Origin: Phaseolus vulgaris | Lineage: Eukaryota > Streptophyta > Magnoliopsida > Fabales > Fabaceae | Direction of reading: 5' to 3' | DNA: 64,000 nt | NCBI RefSeq assembly: GCF_000499845.2 | Contig: NC_023750.2 | Coordinates: 27,587,177-27,651,176, forward strand | Shown here: in pieces, positions 1-11,474 of the stretch | How the letters are laid out: each line of letters starts with the position of its first letter | Position numbering within the stretch: the first letter of the stretch is position 1 | Notes under the pieces: generated by a model | What the model was told of the DNA's origin: nothing | Database searches by the model: none | What the model saw: only the letters and a program-made list of their open reading frames with translations | Program-made: the position numbers and the translations under genes

Positions 1-633
1 AAAACACACAAACGGCGCCTCTATCGGCCGTTTGCACTCCGACGCTCAAGTTAGGTCACAGAATCACCAACAAAAATAATGTGTGTCTATCTCTCTATGA
101 CTCTCTCTTTTTATTCTCTCTCTGTGCCTGTGCCTAACAGAATTCTGTTACGCTCTTCTCTGCGTGTGTCAGAATTTTGTTATGCTTTTGTGCGAAAACG
201 TACCACAATCAGTGAAGACGTGGGTGTCTGTGTTTTCTGTCTGTACCTTTCATGACACGGAGTGCACCTTTATCTGGGCTGCGCCCCTCTCAGACAGTGA
301 CACGTGGAGGCATGCAACTCACATCTAACTGTACATGTGCCACTACCTGAAGGGCTCTAGCGCATCTCTTTGTGCGCCTAAGTTATTCCCTTGCGGAGTA
401 ACTTAGCGCGCTTCTTCCATCTGGGTGAATCGCACATTCCCAGGAGAACGCCAGGTGTGGCTGGACTAGGCACATTCACCAAGCACTGCTCTCTGCATAC
501 ACGATTTCCCCTCCACGATGTCATGGACGTAATGGGTTGAGGGAGTCACCAATCACTGACTGGTTTACTAACTCCCTCAGGCCACTCTCGTGCACGATTA
601 TACCGGCGAGGAGCTCTTCTTTCTCTGAGGTAT
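1..633 (-). mobile_element. Element D: LTR of a Tat-like retrotransposon, left part
   Basis: The sequence belongs to an LTR that starts left of the window and is split by A1; its other part is 26877-27173. It carries the module GGCGCC...CGGCCG...GCACTCCGACGCTCAAG near its left end, in the orientation seen in the minus-strand LTRs of B and E. It also has a CACGTG/ACATGT promoter block (about 300-350) resembling that of the A LTRs in reverse. I therefore read D as a minus-strand element whose internal region, if any, lies left of the window. It could be a solo LTR. No coding sequence is supported. Bases 629-633 (GGTAT) are the left target-site duplication of A1. Confidence 0.65.
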
Positions 634-1453
634 TGTACCGCCCTGGTAGTCGGAAGTGATGACGTGGCATCAAGCTACAATATAGGCGTGTTGACAAGAT
701 GCCAGGTTGGCAAAAGGGGAAGGAAGTCGGGGGGCTCGTGAAATCGCCAGTTATTAAGTTGGCGTGCTCCGATCTCCAGTATACCAGAACCGGCGGTCAC
801 CGGGTTAAAGATGAAGTCGCCAGATGTAAACTCAGGCGACCAAGTGATTAGAGATCGCCGGAGCAAGCACATCCCCGAAGATGAAGGTGGTGCAGATTAT
901 GAAGGCGGCTGGCGAGACCACAGGGAAGGTGTACGAAGGCACCCTAACTCGCCAATTCTAGTAGAGATCGCGCTCCAAGTTAGCTATGCACTAAGCAGTA
1001 TCATGCATAAGTAACTTAGCCAAAGGAGAGTCAGAAGCAGCGCCCAAGTCAAGGAGGCTCCAGATGATGGCACGTGTACAGTTGGATGCGAGCCACGTGT
1101 CTAGATGTGTAATTGCCAGGAGAGAGAAAGTGCCCAGGTATATAAGGGTTTCCCAACGAACTTTTGAGGTACGCACGTTCAGATTGTATTCTTTACGCTT
1201 GCGAGTTCTTGAGCATACTGTGAGAGAGAACTGGTTCACGGTTCCTTGAGAGTTCTTGAGTGTTACTCTTGAAGTATTTGGTGGTTCAGTCACTGACTTG
1301 GGCGTTGGAGTGCGATCGGCCGCAGCGGCGCCGCTCTGTTCTTTTGCAGGTTCTTGAGGTGGATCGTGAAGAAGGACGGAGGTTGACGCGGTGCACACGT
1401 CGATCCAAGTTTGACGAGGCAAGTTCCAACGTTTTGGTCAACAGGCAGGATCA
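634..1453 (+). repeat. A1 5' LTR
   Basis: The 820-bp LTR starts TGTACCGCCC and ends GGCAGGATCA. It contains a promoter block (two G-boxes and TATATAAG) and, downstream, a module with CGGCCG and GGCGCC that is shared with the LTRs of B, D and E. Open frames inside it are not conserved as proteins and I do not call them genes. Confidence 0.95.
1071..1146 (+). promoter_or_regulatory. A1 LTR promoter: two G-boxes and TATA box
   Basis: CACGTG lies at 1071-1076 and 1094-1099, and TATATAAG at 1139-1146. The same block is in all six A-family LTRs. CACGTG is the plant bZIP/bHLH G-box, so stress- or light-linked expression of the element is an inference. Confidence 0.7.
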
Positions 1454-1455
1454 TC

Positions 1456-1474
1456 AGGCACCCACCGTGGGGCC
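1456..1474 (+). other. A1 primer-binding site
   Basis: This lies two bases after the LTR. It matches the site of the other Tat elements here (TGGCGCCCACCGTGGGGCC in B and E) except that A copies start AGG, and A1 has a further G-to-A change. I could not assign the tRNA from memory. Confidence 0.7.
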
Positions 1475-1865
1475 GTGTAAAACCTGTTCCCATCCACAGC
1501 GTGAGTTCTTGGAGGTTTTCGTAGTTTTTTGTGTGGTTGTGTGCTGGTGCAACCGCTGTTCGCTGTTCATCTAGGTTTTGTTCGGTGATTTCGCGTTTTC
1601 CACCGTTCGTTTGGGTTTTTGTTCGGTGAAGTTAAGTTTTCTGCTGTTTACGCGAGATTTGTTCAGTGAGATTTGAGTTCTTTGGCTCGTTTGGTTTTTT
1701 GTGGGAGAAGCGGTGGTTTCTGGTGGAGTTGCAGGTTTCTGTGGAGGTTCGCTGTGTTCTTGAGTTTTCTTGCGGAGTTTCGCGCAATTTTGACTGATTG
1801 ATCGCTGAATCGATCATCGCTGAAGGAAGTGTTGTTCGTTGCACTCTGTGAATTGCCAAGATTTC
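1475..1865 (+). other. A1 untranslated leader
   Basis: About 390 bases between primer site and gag start, T-rich with several GTTTTTG-like stretches. I see no gene. The equivalent leaders of A2 (40198-40579) and A3 (50817-51214) have similar length and composition. Confidence 0.6.
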
Positions 1866-3793
1866 ATGAGAAAAATGAGAAGCAACCGTTCAAGTCCAGT
1901 TACGCCCGTTGCTGCTGAAGGCGCCAGCGCCATGACCATGGCCCAGAGAGGGCGAATGTGGAGATTATGCGTTCGTTGCAGGCGAATGTGGAAGCCTCGC
2001 GCATAGAACAGGCGAGAATTAATGAGGACCTGGTCGCCTCTCGGGCCAGGAATGATGAGCTTAGTAAAGTGACTGAAGAGCTGCGTCAAGCTCTTCAGGA
2101 GCAGCGAGGGCGTCCTATTGCTGAAGAGGTCGCGCCGTCAACGTCGCCTCGTGTTTTTCCTATGCCTTTCGCTCAGGCGATTACTGACACGCCTATTCCT
2201 GCGAGTGTGGTACCTGTTAAGGCTGTTTTCACTGGCGTGGAGGATCCTGAGGCTCATCTCACCACGTTCCATACGCAGATGATGCTGTCAGGAGGATCAG
2301 ACGCCGTGTACTGCAAGATGTTCGTGAGCACACTCCAGGGAACGGCGCTGGAATGGTTTGTGAGCCTGCCTACAGGTCACATAACCAACTTCCAACAGTT
2401 TTCGAAGATTTTCGTCGAGCAGTACATCGTGAATAAGGCACCGCCCAGGGTGTCTTATGATTTGTTTGATATAAGGCAATATTAGGGGGAGTCCCTCAAG
2501 GACTACCTGAATCGTTTTGGAGCGCAGATGGTCAGATTGCCGGCCAAAGATGAGGAAATGCTGGTCTACGCATTTAAGAAGGGCGTGCTGCCGGGACCAT
2601 TCTGCGAGGCATGGATCAGGGCTCACCTTGCCACGTTTGCTGAGGTTAGGCGACTTGCGGTGGCCCATATCGCCGACGAGAGTGAAGTCGCCGAGAAGCG
2701 AGGAAGCGTGGCTCCCACTAGGCCACGCGCCCAGACCAGGATCCAGCCACAGAGGGTGCTGGAGACAGCGACGGCCAGAAGGGATCAGAGGACCCGCCAT
2801 CCTTATGATCCAAGGAAGAACAAGGGCAGGGGCCAAGGACGCCCGCAACCAGCACGCCGGGAATACAATCGCCCGCCTAAGCACAAGTTTGTCATGGGAT
2901 TGGCGGACCTAATCGCCATTCCCAACATATCAGCTAGGTTGAAAGCGCCTGAAAAGGTAGGCGACAGGGTGCTGGGACCAAAGCCAGACGCCTGGTGTGA
3001 GTTTCACCAAGGCTTTGGCCACACCGTGGATTCATGCTTGGCCTTAGGATACCAGCTCGACGATCTGGTTAAGAGCGGGTTCCTAAATGACTATTTGCTG
3101 GACAGAAGGACGGGGGGCACGTCGAGCTCCCAACCAGCAGGTGGAGAGGCTCAGCAGCATGAGTTGCCTACACACGGGGAGATCCACACCATTGCAGGGG
3201 GTTTCTCAGGGGGTGGATGCACCGCATCACACAGGAAGAGGTACGCGAGGTCTGTGATGACGGTGGATATGTTTGAAGACCACTCGCCGGATGTGGACAT
3301 TACGTTCACCAAGCAAGATCTTCGGGATGTTGTGCCTCATGACAACGATCCCATAGTCATCTCGTTGATCACAGCAGGAAGAAAGGTCCACAGGGTTCTG
3401 GTGGACCAAGGAAGCTCGGCAGACGTGATGTTCTGGCCGACTTTCACGCAGCTGGAGCTACCCCTTGACCAGCTGAGGCCCTATGGAGGGTGTTTGTATG
3501 GTTTCGCTGGTGACCAGGTGGAGGTCAGGGGGTACATTGAGTTGAGGACTACGTTTACAGATGAGGCGGGTTCGAGAACGGAAAAAATCAAGTACCTTGT
3601 CGTAAACGCTCCTTCAGCATACAACATTCTGTTGGGAAGGCCCACACTCAACAGAATAGGCGCTATACCGTCGACTCGGCACATGAAGGTGAAGTTGCCG
3701 TCTATGGAGGGGGTGGTGATCACCATCAAATCCGATCAAAAAGAAGCGAAGAAATGCTATGAGAATAGCCTGAAAAAAACAAGAGATCGGTGA
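1866..3793 (+). pseudogene. gag: A1 gag and protease (broken)
   Basis: Gag starts at ATG 1866, the start shared with A2 and A3. The frame is disturbed near 1950, resumes from 1958, meets an in-frame TAG at 2483-2485 (CAG to TAG), then runs to 3793. The region holds the gag capsid-like part, a CX2HX4HX4C zinc knuckle (about 2998-3040) typical of Tat gag, and a retroviral-type aspartic protease with the motif DQGSS (about 3409-3425). At about 3775 an extended A-run shifts the frame into pol. Gag would form the particle and the protease would process the polyprotein; this copy cannot make an intact product. Identity is certain from alignment with A2. Confidence 0.92.
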
Positions 3794-6700
3794 GTTACGT
3801 GACAACCACCCCGCCTCCTGGCGTGAAGCCCAGATCGACGGTGATAGAAGAGACCGCCGGAAGAGATGTGGAAATGGTAGATGCTGAGCTGGGAGAGGGG
3901 AACGCCGGTCTGGAGGAAGAAGAGACGAGGGATCGCCCTGAGGAAGCGAGAGAGCTGGGAATCGCCAGGGCGGTGATCGCCAGAGAGACCAGGCCAAAAC
4001 CTGTCGAGCAGTGGCTCGAGAGAGAGATCGGGGGAAAGATCTTCAAGCTGGGAAGATCCCTGGAGGTTGAGCTCCAGGACCAGATCGCCAAGGTGATTGA
4101 ACGGCATCTGGATGCGTTTGCATGGTCCGCTTCGGACATGCCCGGGATCGATCCCGACTTCTTGTGCCATCATTTGGCGATGGACAACTTGGTGAGACCA
4201 GTGCGGCAAAGGAGAAGGAAGTTCAACGAGGAAAGGAGGCAGGCGATCAGGGACGAAACCCAGAAGCTCCTCGCTGCAGGCCACATCAGGGAAGTCCAAT
4301 ACCCTGAATGGCTGGCAAATGTCGTACTGGTGAAGAAGAGCAACGGGAAATGGCGCATGTGCGTCGATTTCACCGATCTGAATAAGGCTTGCCCAAAGGA
4401 CTCATATCCTTTACCAAGCATAGACGCCCTGGTGGATAGTGCTGCAGGGTGTAAGCTGTTGAGTTTCCTGGATTCCTTCTCGGGGTATAACCAGATCAAG
4501 ATGCATCCCATGGATGAAGAGAAGACTGCCTTCATGACCGAGAGATCGTGCTACTGCTACAAGGTGATGCCGTTTGGGCTGAAGAATGCGGGGGCCACGT
4601 ACCAGAGGTTGATGGACCGAGTACTTGCACCGACGCTGGGAAGGAATGTGCAAGCGTATGTGGATGACATGGTCGTGACCTCGCCAGAGAAAAGCAAGCA
4701 CGTTGCGGACTTGGAGGAATTGTTCACGACGATCGCCAAGTTCAGGTTGAAGCTGAATCCAGAGAAATGCATCTTTGGCGTGGAGGCTGGAAAGTTCCTG
4801 GGATTTCTCTTAACTGAAAGAGGAATAGAGGCCAACCCGGATAAGTGTGCCACCATCTTGGCGATGAGGATCGCAGCCACTGTGAAGGAAGTGCAATAGC
4901 TCACAGGTCGGATGGCCGCCCTATCTCGCTTCGTGTCAGCTAGCGGAGAGAAGGGCCACCCATATTTCCAGTGTTTAAGGCGGAATAACAAATTTTCCTG
5001 GACGAAGGAGTGCGAGGAAGCCTTCGTCAAGCTGAAGGAGTATCTGGCGAGCCCGCCGGTTTTGTGCAAACCGCTGGTGGGAACCCCTCTCAGGTTGTAT
5101 TTTGCTGTAACTGAGAGGGCGGTGAGTGCGGTGCTCGCCCAGGACCAAGATCAGGTTCAGAAGCCTGTTTATTTTGTTAGTAAGGTGCTGCAGGGCCCCG
5201 AAACGAGATATCAGGCCCTGGAGAAGGCTGCGCTGGCTGTGGTATTTTCGGCGAGGAGATTGCGCCACTATTTCCATAGCTTCACGATACTGGTGATGAC
5301 CGACTTGCCCATCCAGAAGGTCTTGAAGAAGCCTGACGTTGCTGGGAGGATGGTGAAGTGGGCGGTAGAGCTGTCGGAGTTTGATATTAAGTATGAGCCC
5401 CGAGGTCCGATTAAGGGACAGATCTTCGCAGATTTCGTGGTCGAGCTCTCATCTGAGGCGACACGAGTTGAGGGGGACGACTTTCGTTGGGTGCTTTCAG
5501 TGGATGGATCGTCGAACCAGCAGGGTAGCGGTGCTGGAGTCATCTTGGAGGGGCCCAACGGCGTGCTGATCGAACAATCTTTGAGGTTTGCCTTCAAAGC
5601 CAGCAACAATCAAGCAGAGTATGAGGCGCTGATCGCCGGAATTTTGCTGGCCAAGGAGATGGGAGCCAGGGTGCTGATGGCTAAGAGTGACTCGCTGCTA
5701 GTCACGGGGCAAGTAACAGGCGAGTTCCAGGCCAAGGATCCACAAATGGCGGCTTACCTGGAGTGTGTGCAGGAATTGAAGAGTTCCTTTGCCTCCTTTG
5801 AAGTGGTGCATGTGCCCAGAGAGCAGAATGCCCGAGCTGACTTGCTAGCTAAGCTCGCCAGTTCAGGCAAGGGGGGTAGGCAGAGGACGGTGATTTAAGA
5901 AACTCTGAAGACGCCGAGAGCATTTGTGGTAGATCACCTGGTCCTTCAGATAAGCAAGTCGACGGAGAAAGCGGCGAGGAGTCACAAATCCTTGACCCAA
6001 GAGACCTTAAGATCGCCGAGAATAAGAGCATGTCGGGGAGAGAAGGTGAACATGACGCAGGTCTGTGCTACCCATGAGCCAGACACCTGGATAACACAGT
6101 ACAAGCGGTGCCTGGCAGATGGCCTTCTCCCGCTGGATCCTTGGCCTGGAACTCGCCTGTTACTTGTAAAGAAGAATTCTCGCAAGTACACAATGATTGA
6201 TGGCGAGTTGTACAGGTTTGGGTTCACTCACCCACTCCTGGAATGTGTGCATGGCGAGAAATGCACGAGGCTTATGGCAGAGCTCCATGAAGGGATATGC
6301 GGAAGCCACGTCGGGGGTCGAGCTTTGGCCGCAAGGACTCTCCGTGCAGGTTACTACTGGCCAACGATGAGAGAAGATTGCAAGAAGTATGCGCAGTGTT
6401 GCAAACAATGCCAATAGCACGCCGATTGGCACAAGGCGCCTCCCGAGGAGTTGAAGTCGATCTACAGCCCTTGGTCGTTTCATACATGGGGAATCGACAT
6501 CCTGGGACCTTTCCCGCTGGCGATCAGGCAGATGAAGTACTTGGTGGTGGCGATTGAGTATTTCACCAAGTGGACCGAAGCAGAACCAGTGGCCCAGATC
6601 ACTGCACACAAGATCGAAGGTTTCGTATGGAAGAACATTGTGTGTCGGTTTGGTGTGCCCAAGCGCCTGGTGTCGGACAATGGGACTCAGTTTGCAAGTC

Positions 6701-7323
6701 ACCTGTTGAAGAAGCTGTGCGAAGGGGTGGGAATTCAACAAGTGTTTGCATCCGTCGAGCACCCTCAGACAAATGGCCAAGTAGAGTAAGCTAATCGGGT
6801 GTTGCTAAGAGGTTTGAAGAGAAGACTAGAGAAAGCCAAAGGAAGCTGGGCTGAGGAGGTACCCCGTATAGTCTGGGCGTACCACACCACCGAGCAGTCA
6901 GGAACCCATGACACCCCGTTCAGCTTGGTCTATGGGTGTGACGCAATGATTCCAGTGGAGATCCAAGAGAGCTCGCCGAGATTCCAGAACTTCATAGAGG
7001 AAGACTCGAATGAGGAGAGAAGGTTGAACCTGGATCTACTGGATGAGGTCAGGGAAGAGGCGAGATTGAAAGCTGAGGCGGTGAAGAGAAGGATTGAACG
7101 AAGATATAACTCGAAGGTGATGCCAAGACAGTTCAGAGAAGGCGACCTGGTGATGAGGAAAGCCCACCAGTACGAGATGGAGAATAAGCTGTCGCCTAAA
7201 TGGACGGGACTGTTCAGAATAACCGAGGCGCTCGGGAACGACGCCTACCGCTTAGAGACATTGGAAGGAGGGGCGATTCCTCGCACTTGGAACGCCACGC
7301 ACCTCAAGTTGTATTGCAGTTGA
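3790..7323 (+). pseudogene. pol: A1 pol: RT, RNase H, second RNase H, integrase (broken)
   Basis: One frame runs from 3790 to 7323 with four internal stops: TAG 4897-4899, TAA 5896-5898, TAG 6415-6417, TAA 6787-6789. The RT has YVDD (about 4656-4670). It is followed by a remnant Ty3/gypsy-type RNase H and a second RNase H with VDGSSNQQ (about 5500), the dual arrangement known for Tat elements. The integrase has a zinc-binding region ending near 6412, a DD-E core and a C-terminal domain. The TAG at 6415 is shared with A2 and A3; the other three are private. Pol ends at TGA 7321-7323; element B inserted immediately after, and the target duplication AGAAC includes the last base of the stop codon. 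Confidence 0.93.
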
Positions 7324-7327
7324 GAAC

Positions 7328-8592
7328 TGTTCCGTCCGGTTGACCAGGACGTCTTCGTGCGCGACCTCAACCGTCAGCTAGGGACTCCTTCCCACTGGTT
7401 GCCTGTGAATTCCTGCAAAAAAGAGGACAAAGAGGCGCCCTAGCGGCCGTGTGCACTCCGACGCTCAAGTCAGCCAGCAAGAAACACCAAAAACTGTTCA
7501 CCTACGTGTCTGAGCGCCGCGTATGGCACTCTGAAGGTGGTAAAGAACTGTGTATATGTGTGTGTTGTCTCTTTCAGGCAAAAATATTTCCCAGTCACTT
7601 GTACGTAACCTTCAATCACGAGCAAGCAACTAGAGAGTTCTCTGATCAATTTGCCAAAAGTTCCCACCCTTTTTCCAACATTCTCCGCGTATTTAAACTG
7701 CCCAAGCATTTAAAGCGTCTTAAAGCGCTTTTAATCACAAACGTAACGCACTCATTAAAGCGCTTAATTAGAAAACGTAGCGCATTTAAGACGTTGAAAC
7801 GCTCGGGAGCCATTATAGTACCTGAATGCTCGAAAGGGAAACTGTATTGAATAACCTTTAATTACTTGGCACTTGACTAAAGGGTGTTTCTATTCTGGCA
7901 TGGCTGTCGTACACGTGGAGGGCCTCACGACGCCATGGCCCCATCCGGGGACGCTTCTGCCCATCTGGGGACGTTTCTACGTGTGAGTCCTCCTGCTGAG
8001 AGTGCTACTGCGCTAGGGGTGACTTTTTGGGTGCCAACTCATGCCCCCAAGTATCTAGTCACTTACTTTGAGAGCGTATCTGCCTTCCTTTTGTACTCTG
8101 CACCCGGTTGCCCTGGGCGTGACTTTCCTCTTGAGTCGTATCTGCCCTACGGGCGTCTCTGGGGCGGCAGGAGCACGTCACGAGTCAGGCTGCCCTTCAC
8201 TGGTACTATTACTATGGCCTTGAAGCCACCTTTTCCTTCTCTTTATCGTTGCCCCGTGCTATTGGGACCTGAGGCCTTCCCACAGCGTCGCTCCCTCCAT
8301 GGTCTTTCCTACCCATGGGTATCGGGGAACCACACCGTGATTGCCTTACTTTAGCACTGTTTGATCTGGCGACGCCCTGATTGGGCGACGCCTTCACCTA
8401 GGCGACCCCTTGCCTTGGCGACGCTTCTGCTTGGCTGTTTGAACTGGCGACGCCCTGGTGGGGGCGACGCCTTCACCAGGCGACGCCTCCTCTTGGCATT
8501 CCTCCACCTAGGCGACGCCTTACGTTGACTTTGACTCTCCAGTAGTTGACTTTGACCTTGACTTAGTCAACGCCCGGATACGGGACGGTACA
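7328..8592 (-). repeat. B 3' LTR
   Basis: The 1265-bp LTR begins TGTTCCGTCC on plus and ends GGGACGGTACA. It holds the GGCGCC/CGGCCG module near the left end, a TATTTAAA TATA-like site (about 7688-7696), CACGTG near 7911 and a cluster of GGCGACGCC motifs (about 8365-8525). A 133-codon open frame at 7449-7850 also occurs in the other LTR but has no recognisable domain, and I do not call it. Confidence 0.95.
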
Positions 8593-8606
8593 CAAGCCCC
8601 CCAGTC
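8593..8606 (-). other. B polypurine tract
   Basis: On minus this reads GACTGGGGGGCTTG directly before the 3' LTR. The same tract precedes the 3' LTR of A1, A2 and A3, linking A and B as one lineage. Confidence 0.85.
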
Positions 8607-9315
8607 TTAAGCCGAAGACTTGTCTTCAGCGTCAAGACTAAAGCCTCGCCCACGCCGTCCGCGTGCCATCCGGATGACGTGGCATTCTCTGCTGACTCAG
8701 CAACTCTTCGAATTACTGACGTGACACTTTCTGAACCACAGAGGTATACTTAATGGCTGATTGGACATCCCTGAAATGGGAAAAATGATGTCTTCTGAAG
8801 TTGCGCTTAATCACGTGCCACGTGGTTCATCGTGCGGTCGTCTTCAAGAACCTCTTGCGCTCCCCTTGAGCGCTTAATCTTGCAACACGTGGCATCATCA
8901 CACGGTTATCATTTGATGTCCCTCGCGCTTCTCGTAACGTTCAAGTTACCCAAACCCCGCGCTTGCCACTACTGTTACATCCACTTTCTCTGAATCCCTT
9001 CTCACTGTTCATCTTCTCTGAATCTCTTCTCTCGCGACCCCTACTCATTCGTGCTTCCGCTCTCCACACCCTTCAGCCCCAAAGGTATGGTTTTCCCCCT
9101 CCTTGATGTTTCTCTTCACTGTATGAACTGCCTGGGACTGTCCATATTACTGCATTTCTTTGGATATCGTTTGTGTGCCTCTTCGTTCCTCTTGTTCCTC
9201 TTTTCTGTCATGTGGGTAGGGTTTTCCTAGGGTTCTTCCATTTTTCCCTTTTCTTCTACCCAACCCCTTTTCTCTGAACCCTTTCTTTCTCTTTTGATCT
9301 TCAGCATTGGCATTG
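8607..9315 (+). promoter_or_regulatory. Upstream region and 5' UTR intron of B accessory gene 1
   Basis: This segment lies between the polypurine tract and the first ATG of the plus-strand accessory gene. It holds three CACGTG G-boxes (8812-8817, 8819-8824, 8886-8891). A likely 5' UTR intron runs from GTATGG near 9085 to TTCAG at about 9304, matching intron positions upstream of the A-family genes. The promoter role is inferred from position and motif repetition. Confidence 0.5.
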
Positions 9316-11474
9316 ATGGCGAAAACTAAGACCACCGCGCCTCCCCCGCTCCCTAAGTCTTATTATAAGGGCGAATACGACTGGGCTCCCGACGAACTTC
9401 TGGACGAATGTTCCCTCCTGAACTCTGTTGAGGACGTGGAGGCTCACAGGGGGGACCCTGCTCTCTATAATTTCAATGCTTTCCAAAAAAATCACGACTC
9501 CCAAGTCCTGGTAAGCCGGGTGCGACCTGGGATGCCCGTTTGTGCGGACTCACGGGATACTGGGGATGCCCCTTCTTCTTCCTCTATCAAGTGGTGCTCA
9601 AGAGGGTGGGCCTGCGTCTGCCCCTCACTTCTTTCGAAAAAGAGCTACTGACAGAGATAAACACTGCTCCCGCCCAACTCCACCCCAACAGTTGGGCTTT
9701 CGTGAGGGGGTTCCAAATTCTCTGCGGCTATCTAGGCGTTCCCCCTTCTGTGGACGTTTTTCTTCACTTCTTCGAAGTAAAGAAGCAGGGGAAGAGCCTT
9801 TGGATGAGCTTTTCTGGCATCGCTGGGCGCATCATTCTTACGCTCTTCCAGAATTCGTTTAAAGGATGGAAGGGGAAATTCTTCAACGTACGTGCGACCA
9901 AGCGCGATCCTACCATCCTAGAGGGCTTTCCCCTGTACTGGACAGACAAACCCATAACCATGAAGCCCTTGGCTTTGGACGAGCTTGCTCTGCCTGACCG
10001 GGATGTGTGCAAAGCCTTGGCGGGACTGGGGATAGTCTTCGATACCGCCAAACTCATCGCGAACGAATTCAATGCCCATGGGCTTTCTACCTACTTCGGT
10101 ATCTGCCCTTGATTGTTTATGATGCATTAGTTGTTGTGGTTATCTGCATATGTTTGGTCATAGAATTTTCCCTCTGCTTCCTCTGAACCAAACTTTACCT
10201 TACTATTTTTCGCTGTTGCAGGTTCAGTGATGACTTCCTCGAGACGGCTGGCTCTTGCCAAATTTTTGAAAAAGGCAAAATCTACCAAGGAAGGCGGGGA
10301 CGCCGTAGCCTCCGACGTGCCCACCGTTGCTTCCCTGCCGATCCCATCACCACCTGCTTCTCCTTCTCCCATCGCTGCGGTTCCGTTAGCCATGGCGTCA
10401 ACCCCTGCCTCAGCGCGTCCTAACAAAGGAAAAAGGGTGTTGATAGTAGACTCCGACAGCGAAGGCTCGGGTTCTGCTCTGGTTCCTCATAAGAGGAGGG
10501 CCACGGGTCTCATTGCTTCACCCGCCGCGCCCCCTGGCGATGGGAACTCTCTCAGGGACGATCCTCCCAGTGCCACCTCACCGCCGCCTCCGCCAGTCCA
10601 CGAGGAGCGAGAGGAAAGGATTGACTTGGTTCCCCCACCTTCGCCGTTGCCGCATCGTGACGTAGCTGAAGCATCGGGCTCCGCCCCTCCTGTATCAGTC
10701 CCTGGCTCAACTTCGCGCAAACCCCGGATTCCTCGCTCCATCCATAGGTAGTTGACGCAGGGCTTCACCGAGGGGATGACGCCGACTGATCCTCAAAAAG
10801 GGGGAGGTATGCCTTACTATATGGGGGCCTTCCTGGCAGTGGCAATCAAATGGCGCACTCAGGCCTGAAATGCCATCAAAGGGAGGGAGGTTCTTCGCAA
10901 GCTGAGGCAAGAGGTGGTGGCGCTGAAGGAGGAGAAGCAGAACTGGGGACTTAAGGAGGAAACTTCCCAATCTCTGCTAAGACTGGCCCAGGAGGGCAGG
11001 GAGGGACCTGAGGCGTACGCGCGTGAACTGGAGCAGGCGCATGCCGCTCAACTGGCCCAGCTCATCTCCTATCAAATCCAAAACATTGGCCTCCAGGAGG
11101 CGGCTCTCACATCCGAGGTGCAGCGGAAAAAACTTGATGAGTTGGATGCTGCTTGGGGGCAGAAGCTGCGTGAAAAAGAAGACGCGTTGACTGCTAAGGC
11201 TGAAGCTTTGAGCCTTCTACAAGCCGAGGCTAATAAGCTCCGGGTGGAGAAGGAATTCCTGGAGAAACAATTGACATCCAAGGATTCCAGGATCACCGAA
11301 CTAGAAGGGGAGGTCCAAGAGCTGACTGGGGAGATGGCGGGGGCGTTTGAGGAGGGTTTCCAAGAGGCTCTGGCCCAGGCGTCCTGCGAGAACACGGGCA
11401 TTAATATTTCGAACTGCGACCCCACTCACCACGTCGTCGACGGGAAGGTCGTGCCAATGGACTTGGAAGACTGA
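9316..11474 (+). pseudogene. B antisense accessory gene 1 (PF04195-like plus coiled coil), broken
   Basis: Exon 1 runs from ATG 9316 to 10098 and contains the region found in plant 'putative gypsy type transposon' proteins (PF04195), with KELLTEIN and HPNSWAFVRGFQ motifs. It carries a frameshift near 9545. An intron 10099-10221 (GTATCT...TTGCAG) joins exon 2 in phase. Exon 2 (10222-11474) is proline/serine-rich, then a coiled coil rich in Glu/Lys/Gln, ending with VVDGKVVP. It has in-frame stops at 10749-10751 and near 10866. The function is unknown; the gene reads against gag-pol. Homology to the A-family genes is clear from motif order, splice site and C-terminus. Confidence 0.8.

Noticed and set aside
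811..1574. Short open frames in A-family LTRs and leader
   Set aside because: They overlap each other on both strands and cover the TATA box and primer site. Similarity between copies follows DNA identity, not protein constraint.
7449..7850. 133-codon open frame in the B LTR, nearly identical at 20149-20550
   Set aside because: Conserved only because the two LTRs are copies. It overlaps the promoter region, shows no known domain, and the related E LTR does not keep it.
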